The position numbers and the translations under genes are program-made. Positions 56,712-64,000 of a DNA stretch of 64,000 nt are shown here, piece by piece. The DNA is from Hanleya hanleyi. Taxonomy: Eukaryota > Mollusca > Polyplacophora > Lepidopleurida > Hanleyidae. The stretch covers positions 140,591 to 204,590 of the forward strand of contig JAVTVY010045542.1 of assembly GCA_036873755.1 (NCBI GenBank). The letters run 5' to 3'. Below the pieces are notes generated by a model, which was not told where the DNA came from, made no database searches, and was given only the letters and a program-made list of their open reading frames with translations. Every line of letters begins with the position of its first letter. The stretch's first letter is position 1.

Positions 56712-57689
56712 TATGGAAAGCCATCAGTGTCATAACCTCTGGTTTTCCACACGTGGTAATTCGATTTTCCACGCGTGGAAAATACAGCCAATGGTTTGAC
56801 TTGTAATTACCACGTGTGGATATTTCGACCAATTACTTAACTTGGAAATACCACACGTGGAAATTATTTACCACGTGTGGAAAATATCCACCAATTATAG
56901 AACTGGAAATACCACGTGTGGAAATTATTTACCACACGTCGTATTTATCACCCAATCATTGAATTCGGAAATACGACGCGTGGTAAATAATTTCCACGCG
57001 TGGTATTTCACTAGGTTTTTCACACGTGGTAATTCTCTTTTCCACACGTGGTAATTCTAGTTTCGAATCTACCACTCAAAACAATCGTTACAGAAAGCAG
57101 ATACACGCACTTTGACCCTGTCTTATCTGTCGTACGGTCGTCGACCTATACGACTCAGCCTCATTGCTCAACAAAAAACTTATGAAAGTTTGCTACACGT
57201 CCCTGTATTTTATGAAATTGAGAGTTTCCTGTTGCAGATTGTCTGTTCCAGCTAGACGAACACATTCGCCGCAAACTGTCGATTTCCGTCATTCTGAAGG
57301 GACCAGCTTTCTTTGTAAAGCTCTCATTCATTGGCTGGGTAAAATAAAATTTCGACGCGTGGATAAATGGAAATACCACGTGTGGAAATTATTTACCACG
57401 TGTCGTATTTCCGAATTCAATGATTGGGTGATAAATACGACGTGTGGTAAATAATTTCCACACGTGGTATTTCCATTTCTATCATTGGTGGATATTTTTC
57501 ACACGTGGTAAATAATTTCCACCTGTGGTATTTCCTGAATGAATAATTGGTCGAAATATCCACACGTGGTAATTACAAGTCAAACCATTGGCTGTATTTT
57601 CCACGCGTGGATAATAGAATTTCCACGCGTGGAAAATCGAATTACCACGTGTGGAAAACCAGAGGTTATGACACTGATGGCTTTCCATA
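56712..57689. mobile_element. Fold-back element packed with CCACRYGTGG palindromes
   Basis: The outer ends tatggaaagccatcagtgtc and gacactgatggctttccata are complementary, and the arms remain complementary to ~56995 and from ~57355. Along both arms ~22 ten-base palindromes of the type ccacacgtgg, ccacgtgtgg or ccacgcgtgg are spaced ~18-45 bp apart; most contain the CACGTG E-box. The middle (57060-57350) is ordinary sequence. No transposase gene is present. Confidence 0.85.
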
Positions 57690-58030
57690 TTATGGTTGGC
57701 GCTAGTGGACAAAATTTCACAAATAGCCCTCGGGTTAATTCGATTTAATCGTGTGCTCTTGACAAGGTCAGCTTGTCCCGTACTCTTATATCTCCATTCA
57801 AGCGAAGACCGGTTCACAGGGTCATGGGACAACGGTCATGTGTTCATAAGACCAAGTTTTCTTTTAGAGCCAAAGGCGAAATGACCTTGGCCATCTTGCA
57901 CAGCTGACCACGTTTCGCCAACTTTCAGTGCTTGTTGTATAATAAAATAAAATAAAACAAGTGATCTGGTGTTAGTGTACTGGTGTTGCCGTTGCATTTT
58001 CCATGAACACGATTCATTCGCATGTGTACA

Positions 58031-58064
<34 letters not shown>

Positions 58065-58074
58065 GAGAGAGAGA
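58031..58074. repeat. (GA)n microsatellite
   Basis: About 20 ga dinucleotides with a single interruption. Confidence 0.95.
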
Positions 58075-58189
58075 AAATTTAATGTCGGGTACCTATAATC
58101 AAATAGAAAAATATATTGATATATTCAGACAATTGTATAACACTAGATAATTAAATATAAGTTAATAAATTACAAGGGCAAATCAATAT

Positions 58190-59245
58190 GAGTCGGCTGC
58201 GAATGCGTCACCGGAAATTGGACTCTCTGTGGACAACTACAGGGGTTGGAGATATCGGAGTGACCAAACGATACCCCTGGAACCTGTCATACGCAATAGA
58301 GCATTTCGGCGGGTCTGCGCATGCGCAACAGAAGTGGAAATCTATACCAGGAATGACTGGGTTAGGCACACCGGTGTTCAACCAAAGGGGACGCCTGGCC
58401 TAGTCATGTGCAATAGTGAACTGCATGTGGATCGATTCCGCATGCTCAACCGGATGTGAAACTCTCTACCGAGAACACCTGGGGTTAGAGACATCGGGGT
58501 TCCACCAACGAATATCCCTATCACCAGTCATACGCACTAGGGCAGTTTGGGTCAACTGCTCATGCGGAACCGGAAGTGAAACTCTCAGTCGAGAAAGACT
58601 GGGGTAGGAGACTCTGGTTTTTCACCAATGGATACCCCTACACTCTCAATTACATGTTTAGCGTTAGAACACTAAAAGCGAGGTTCTGTTTGAGCACACG
58701 TTCCGGCCTAATCGCGTTTAGGCTGTGAACACATGGAGTTTAGGTTATAAGCGCATAGACGTTTAGGTTATAAACACATAGGTCTTTTAAATCTAAACAC
58801 ATCGGTTTAAATCCTAAACGTCTATGCGTTTATAACCTAAACTCCATGTGTTCACAGCCTAAACGCGATTAGGCCGGAACGTGTGCTCAAACAGAACCTC
58901 GCTTTTAGTGTTCTAACGCTAAACATGTAATTGAGAGTGTAGAATCAGTCATGATTAATGGGGCATTGTGCATAGTCTACCCCTCCCCTAGCGAGAACGA
59001 CAGGGGCTAGAGATACCGGAGTTTTACCATGGGAAATGCCACGATCCAGTCATGTGCAACAGTGCACTGTGGGTTACATGCGCATGCGTAACCAGAAGTG
59101 ACACTCTCTGCCGTGTACAACATAAGTTAGAGACATCGGGGTTTCACCAACATAGACCCCCTGGGCACTGTCATGTGCAAGAGGGCATTGTGGGTCGTCT
59201 GCGCATGTGCAACCGCAAGTGCGGTACTTGGTTTTGCTATTAATT
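58190..59245. repeat. ~120-bp tandem repeat family with ETS/NRF1-like sites, interrupted by a MITE
   Basis: Same family as 1500-2060: accggaagtgaaactctc, ggggttggagatatcgg, ctgcgcatgcgcaac. Six or so units, split by the MITE at 58641-58939. It ends ggttttgctattaattcc, parallel to 2040. Confidence 0.85.
58641..58939. mobile_element. TA-flanked MITE, copy 2, inserted in the 120-bp repeat
   Basis: 299 bp, almost one long hairpin: cactctcaattacatgttta ... taaacatgtaattgagagtg, with arms of ~140 bp. TA at 58639-58640 and 58940-58941. Removing it with one TA restores the repeat reading gatacccc-ta-gaa.cagtcatg seen in sister units, so the insertion and its target-site duplication are defined by an empty paralogous site. 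Confidence 0.9.
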
Positions 59246-61774
59246 CCAGGTAGATTCAGTCGTGTTCTTTTAGGAAAATAAATTTACATTTTGGACTCCA
59301 GCTCACCTGTGAGGTTTGAGCTCTAGATTAAGACCAAACTAGGTAAACCAAGATGGTATATCAGGAAAAAATTCCGTGATATTACATCGGAATTTACTGA
59401 GATTGAACGAGGATTTGTTCATACGGTTTCAGCAATTTCAGTACAGGGTCGTCACTATTAGCCTATAATCTTCCTTAGGCATTAACTCTATTATTTGTTT
59501 TTTCCAGTTTTATACAAAGAAAACTGTATTTTTTAAAATATATTCATCATGACAACTCGAAAATAGCGACGGCCCTGCTTTTCAAATTATATTCTGGTTG
59601 CTGATATATTTCTGCTCATCTCATTGCTGAAGTTTTGTTAGATTGAAAAAAAAAAAACCCCAGAAAATTCCAAAGAAATATAGCCTAGTCTGAAATTGAA
59701 AATTGCTGCTCATTCTATTTCAAGACGCACAGTCAAACGGAAAAGAGAATATCTATCAATTTCACATTTTGTAATCTGAGAGAAAGAAGATTGAGGTCAT
59801 GTATATGTATATTTCCCGCAATAAAAAATATAAAAGTCATCTGGTGTGTAAAAGACCTGGTCAAGGGGAATGCAAGAAATTAAGTGTCGGGTTGTTTATA
59901 TGACCTGGCGCATGGAACATCTTAAACAATTTAAATGCTATCGGAATTGCAAATTATATATTTAATAAGTAATATAGAAGAAATGCCGGTATCTATGAAT
60001 ACATCCACTGTATAATATAACAGAGCATACAGGGCAATTCCTCATTACAGCATTTAGAGCTCGGTACGGGTACTTATACTTGTAGATTATATGTTGATAA
60101 ATTGTTAATAGCTTGTTCTTGTCAGATCAAAAGAATATTTTGACGGACAGGTGTACGGCTGTGACATTCTCAAACTGAGAGAGCCGTTTCTACCCAAGGG
60201 CGAATTGACGCGGTGTGTGTGTGGGGAGGAGAGGGGAAGGGGCAGGGGTGGTCCTGTCCAATCCTCCTCCACCCAATGAAATCTGCCAGAAAAAATAAAA
60301 AAATAAAAAATTCATACGAACTAGAAAAACCTGCACTGGAAATGGCAGAATCGGGTTATTCAGCACAAAAACGATTGAAACATTGGGATGTAATGCTTTT
60401 CTGTAGGTAGAGTATTCGCTCATTTCGCTAGCGTGATTATAGTAACTATGTATGGATGTACGTCGATAAATATACAGATCTACAAAGCTAGGTTTTCACT
60501 GAAAGTTCATCCAGTTAAATCCAACTATCAAGTCAAACATGTGCCGCCATCTAGCTAAACATATTCGTCACATTGATTCATTTCCGAACACTGTGCTAGA
60601 AATATAATGACATAAAACATAACACATTGTAATGGACATATACAGGACCCCTAGTACTGACCCAATACTTTCTCCATTATGTTCAAATTTATTTCCGGGA
60701 AATCTCGTACAATGCATCTCCGACGATCTATAGGACCCCGGAACTTCCGGGGAATAGGCGATTCCTGGACTCTCGTCTGTTGGGACGTGACAGTCGCTCC
60801 CCCCTCCCCCCGCCCCTCGTCGACACCCGCTATGAATTTCCGCTGGATCCGTCCTTTCTACCCACATGGATTGATGGATGGATGTACTTGGGCACTCCAT
60901 CGCACCGCGATGGGCACAGGTCGTGCGAACACGCCATGAGAGACCACATTAAGCGATTCTCAGGTGAACTCCAAAGCGAGGCCCGCATCACGACACACTC
61001 CCGACCGTGTGTGAACTACTTCTTGTATGAGATCCCTTGGATTAATATTCTCCTTCATTTCTCCTACGGTATCATGGTTATTGTAGACGTACCTTCGAAA
61101 ACAGGAAGAGTAGAACGCCGGATACAGAAATATGAAAATGATGTGGGAGGGGGGATGGGGGGGGGGGGGAATTAGGGAATATCACTTACACTAAAAGAGG
61201 CAGTACGCCAGGACTAGAATGTAAGGCACTAGCAACACACGGTTTATCAAACGGTTTACTGATCATAAGGAAATTAAACACTACCACTGTATAGTATATA
61301 CTGAGTAAATAAGCCTATGCCATGTACACTATATTGGTATATTATATATTATATAGGGGGAAATAAGCATATTTACTCAGTGTATTTTTCATACCGATAG
61401 TGTTTCATTCTTTTCAGTTTTCAAGAATATGTGATCAATTAACCATAAGTTTGCGTGTGCCGTAATAGCAATCAGCGGAGTAGTGAATAACGAGCAACTA
61501 AAGCCAACTTTCACCCGGATGTAACTATGACGTCACAACTGGATGGTTTGTAACGAGGCTTTTGATTGGTTGAATTGTAAGTGTGAGGGTGAATTTGATT
61601 GGTTGAGGTGTCGTCCCTGTTGTAAAGCAAGATGGTGGGTGTCGATGGCAAAAAAAAGTTCCGGCAAAAAAAAAAAAAAAAAAATGTATTCATGCGCGGT
61701 GATGCGGTTTGGCCGTGGTTTTGGCGGTGATTCGGTCTCGGGAAAAAGCTTCCGCGGAGAAAAAGTAGTCCCTA
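59246..61774. other. Intergenic, one unassigned protein-like stretch
   Basis: Mostly AT-rich. 60680-61080 is GC-balanced and open in more than one frame (for example 60780-61175 plus, 60568-60900 minus), but no domain or matching splice sites could be recognised. A poly-G tract lies at 61155-61170 and a poly-A tract at 61664-61684. Confidence 0.3.
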
Positions 61775-62790
61775 GATAAAATGGTCCGATGGGGTCGAGT
61801 GAGGTATCAAAGTGAAGGTTAGGTGAAGGAGCATCTAATGGGCTGGGTGTGGGGTTGAAATATCGTCATTCTGCGCATGCGCGGCGGCCGAAGGGTATGA
61901 AAATAGCCTTTTGGAGCTAGGGGAGCCCCTAAGGGTCCGATGGGGTCGAGTGAGGTATCAAATTGAAGGTTAGGTGAAGGGGCATCTGATGGGCTGGGCG
62001 CGGGGTTGAACTATCGGCATTCTGCGCATGCGCGGAGGCCAAAGGGTATGAAAATAGCCTTTTTGGAGCTAGGAGATTGACTACTGGTCCAGTGGGGTCG
62101 AGTGAGGTATCGATGTGAAGCATTCGTGAAGGGGCATCTGATGGGCTGGGTGTGGGGTTGAAATATCGGCATTCTGCGCATGCGCGGTGGCCCAAGGGTA
62201 TGGAAATAGCGGTTTTGGAGCTAGGGGAGTCCCTAATGGGCCAGTGGAGTCGTATGAGGTATCAAAGTGAAGCATTCGTGAAGGGGCATCTGATGGACTG
62301 GGCGTGGGGTTGAAATATCGGCATTCTGCGCATGCGTGGTGACCCAAGGGTATGGAAATAGACGTTTTGGAGCTAGGGGAGCCCCTAATGGTCCAATGGG
62401 GTCGAGTGAGGTATCAAAGTGAAGCATTCGTGAAGGGGCATCTGATGGGCTGGATATGGGGCTGAACTATCGGCATTCTGCGCATGCGCGGTGGCCCAAG
62501 GGTATGAAAATAGCCGTGTTGGGAGCTAGGGGAGCCCCTAATGGACCAATGGGGTCGAGTGAGGTATCAAAGTGAAGCTTATGTGAAGGGGCATCTGATG
62601 GGCTGGGTGTGGGGTTGAACTATCGGCATTCTGCGCATGCGCGGTGGCCCAAGTGTGTGAAAATAGCCGTGTTGGGATGTAGGGGAGCCCCTAATGCACC
62701 AATGGGGTCGAGTGAGGTATCTAAGTGAAGCATTCGTGAAGGGGCATCTGATGGGTTGGGTGTGCGGTAGGAATATCATTCTGCGCATGC
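61775..62790. repeat. 152-bp tandem repeat, ~7 copies, each with an NRF1-like site
   Basis: Unit: ggtccgatggggtcgagtga, ggtatcaaagtgaag, ggggcatctgatgggctgg, cattctgcgcatgcgcgg, ggtatgaaaatagc. The period is regular at 152 bp from 61790 to ~62790. Minus-strand frames (MGHRACAECRYFNPT...) are artefacts. Confidence 0.95.
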
Positions 62791-62804
62791 GCAGATGCAA
62801 TACG

Positions 62805-63430
62805 GAGGTCTCGTCCAATCAGAAGCGAGTATTTCAAATCCGTCCCAGAGCTCGTCCAATCAGAAGAGAGTATTTTGACCCGGTGCATTATGGGACATAT
62901 CCAAGATGGCGGCACGTGTGTTCAAGATGGCGGCACATCCGGTGTCGAAAACTGGCCATTTTGTCGGATGTGGTCACTTAGTGTCGAAAACTGGACCCTG
63001 TATGACGTCACTTCCGGGTTTTTCACTAAAAACTACATCCAAACATAGAAGAGTTCCTAATGTTTCCTCTTAGACGTCCGTATGTTCAATCGCCGGTGGG
63101 TTTTCCCGCCCCGCCCCAGCGCCCCGCAGCGCGAGCGCGCGCGAGTTCTCCGGAAGTGCGCGTCATCCCCGGCAGTGCGCGCGCGGACGCGGGTCAAAAG
63201 GTCAAAGGGTCACCTCCAGGTCAGACGGTCCAATGTCCAATGAGACAATGTTGCGGCATCGCTATAGTCAGAGCTTGAGCACAATAAAAAATTCTAGATT
63301 CTAGGGGGGTTCTAGATGAACCTGGGAAAGATGGGCAGTTCCATTTGGACCAATCAGCGGTCGAGAAAAAGAGCCAATCAGCGGTCGAGAAAAAGAACCA
63401 ATCAGCGATCGAACAATCAGCCAATGGAAT
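62805..63430. promoter_or_regulatory. CpG-rich promoter-like block with NF-Y, YY1 and ETS motifs
   Basis: Two ccaatcagaag sites in a ~44-bp direct duplication (62817, 62857); gcattatgggaca (62885); two caagatggcggcac YY1-like sites (62902, 62924); cacttccggg (63009); gccccgcccc and a dense CpG run (63100-63200) with ccggaagtgcgcg; then four ccaatcagc/ccaatgg NF-Y-like boxes in a ~24-bp tandem repeat (63350-63428). This is the motif set of housekeeping promoters in animals. The gene driven is not visible; it may lie right of the window. It could also be a repeat-derived CpG island. Confidence 0.5.
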
Positions 63431-63940
63431 TGGGGTATTCACGGTGTGCTTTCGCTCACGTCCGCGCCTACATCTGGGTTCTTGTACACCCGGGTAATGT
63501 TTTTCTGGACATGGATGGGTTACCTTTGGCTCCATTCTAGGCCACTGATTGACTAATACGGTGTTCAAAGCCACTTTCATGCATTATGCTCATAGAACTT
63601 ATAGTCATCATCTATACGTGTTGGACGAGTCTCTTCACTCACCGTATACACGTACCTCAATGAAATGCCCGCTCCAAACCTAGACCAAAGACACGTACTT
63701 GGTCTGTAGGCTGATTTCATTGGCTCTCTATTTTTTTACTATAGTGCTCTTGCCTTCTAAACTTGATGGGTTACATTTTGACCCCATCCTACACCACTGA
63801 TTTCAGTTTGACTGAATCTCCACATTGGGCATTGATGCATTAGGAATAAAACACACAAGACAGGGTTTTTTGGTGAGATCTCATTTTTTTTTTTTTTATT
63901 CATTGAACAACAACAACGTGAGAACAACCACGTGAAAACT
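63431..63940. other. Region right of the CpG block
   Basis: No exon is recognised. aataaa followed by a long A-run on the minus strand (~63884-63902) looks like the poly-A end of a retroposed or 3'-UTR sequence reading leftward. Confidence 0.3.
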
Positions 63941-64000
63941 CAAGCCCAGAACAAGGGGCTTGTCATTAACTGAAGCCCAGAACAAGGGGCTTGTCATTAA
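63940..64000. repeat. Tandem pair at the right edge
   Basis: Two copies of aagcccagaacaaggggctt plus gtcattaa, each itself a small hairpin (aagccc/gggctt). The array continues past the edge or ends here. Confidence 0.75.

Noticed and set aside
56706..57697. Target-site duplication TTATGG around the E-box fold-back element
   Set aside because: The right copy is offset by five bases from the inverted-repeat end; boundaries do not match cleanly.
60568..61175. Host exon in the GC-balanced stretch
   Set aside because: Open in several frames but no domain, no consistent splice sites and no conserved motif seen.
61929..62427. 88-codon frames with CAECRYFNPTPSPSDAP
   Set aside because: Repeat-unit translations from the 152-bp array.
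1..64000. tRNA or rRNA genes
   Set aside because: No complete cloverleaf or rRNA segment recognised; the ggatgggtgaccg word at 52771 belongs to a SINE-like fragment.

Overview
The window is eukaryotic nuclear DNA from an animal. It has spliced genes with GT..AG introns, long non-coding tracts, many transposon families, minisatellites and a CpG-rich promoter-like patch. SINE-like tails that end in CACT/ACTC runs, together with the mix of mobile elements, suggest a marine lophotrochozoan, most likely a mollusc. That placement is inference; no species marker is visible.

Two host genes can be resolved, both on the minus strand. They are tandem paralogues encoding a small calmodulin-like EF-hand protein. 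Copy B (36.4-43.25 kb) is complete: five coding exons, 145 residues, and a first coding exon that holds only the ATG. Copy A (ATG at 14518) shows exons 1-3 and runs off the left edge. Both share the same exon phases and the same core promoter, a TATA motif and a CCCCGCCTAT box at matching distances from the ATG.

Intron 2 of copy A holds the most interesting object: an 8,498-bp Polinton/Maverick (adintovirus-like) element at 3857-12354. It has ~210-bp terminal inverted repeats and a perfect 6-bp target-site duplication (gctgtg). From left to right it carries a TIR-proximal TATA promoter, an intronless divergent histone H3 gene, a truncated reverse transcriptase in a more AT-rich block, a fragment of protein-primed DNA polymerase B preceded by a 42-bp repeat, a small basic conserved protein, a packaging ATPase with an internal deletion, a 57-aa membrane protein, a chromodomain integrase with two frameshifts, an unassigned frameshifted gene, and a 108-aa tail-anchored protein. 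Capsid genes, protease and most of the polymerase are missing, so the copy is defective. Most of its genes keep a TATA-like box 36-60 bp upstream of the ATG. The H3 gene is intact; its tail has Arg/Tyr at K9/S10, Glu at K14, and a 15-residue internal duplication.

Polinton debris recurs at 24.8-25.5 kb (in both arms of a giant inverted repeat) and at 27.6-29.6 kb (a decayed copy of the 108-aa gene and a decayed capsid-type reading frame).

The rest is repeat-dominated. There is a 1.09-kb tandem unit whose tail has been amplified into a ~132-bp satellite (16.0-21.4 kb), a 5.5-kb giant inverted repeat (21.6-27.15 kb), and ~120-152-bp tandem families rich in NRF1-like (TGCGCATGCGCA) and ETS-like (CCGGAAGTG) sites (1.5-2.05, 22-27, 34-35, 58.2-59.2, 61.8-62.8 kb). 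There are also a 1.27-kb near-perfect palindrome (47.3-48.6 kb), 25/26-bp minisatellites that create spurious long ORFs (49.9-52.8 kb), TA-flanked MITEs, a fold-back element packed with CACGTG palindromes (56.7-57.7 kb), and a promoter-like CpG-rich block with NF-Y, YY1 and ETS motifs (62.8-63.4 kb).
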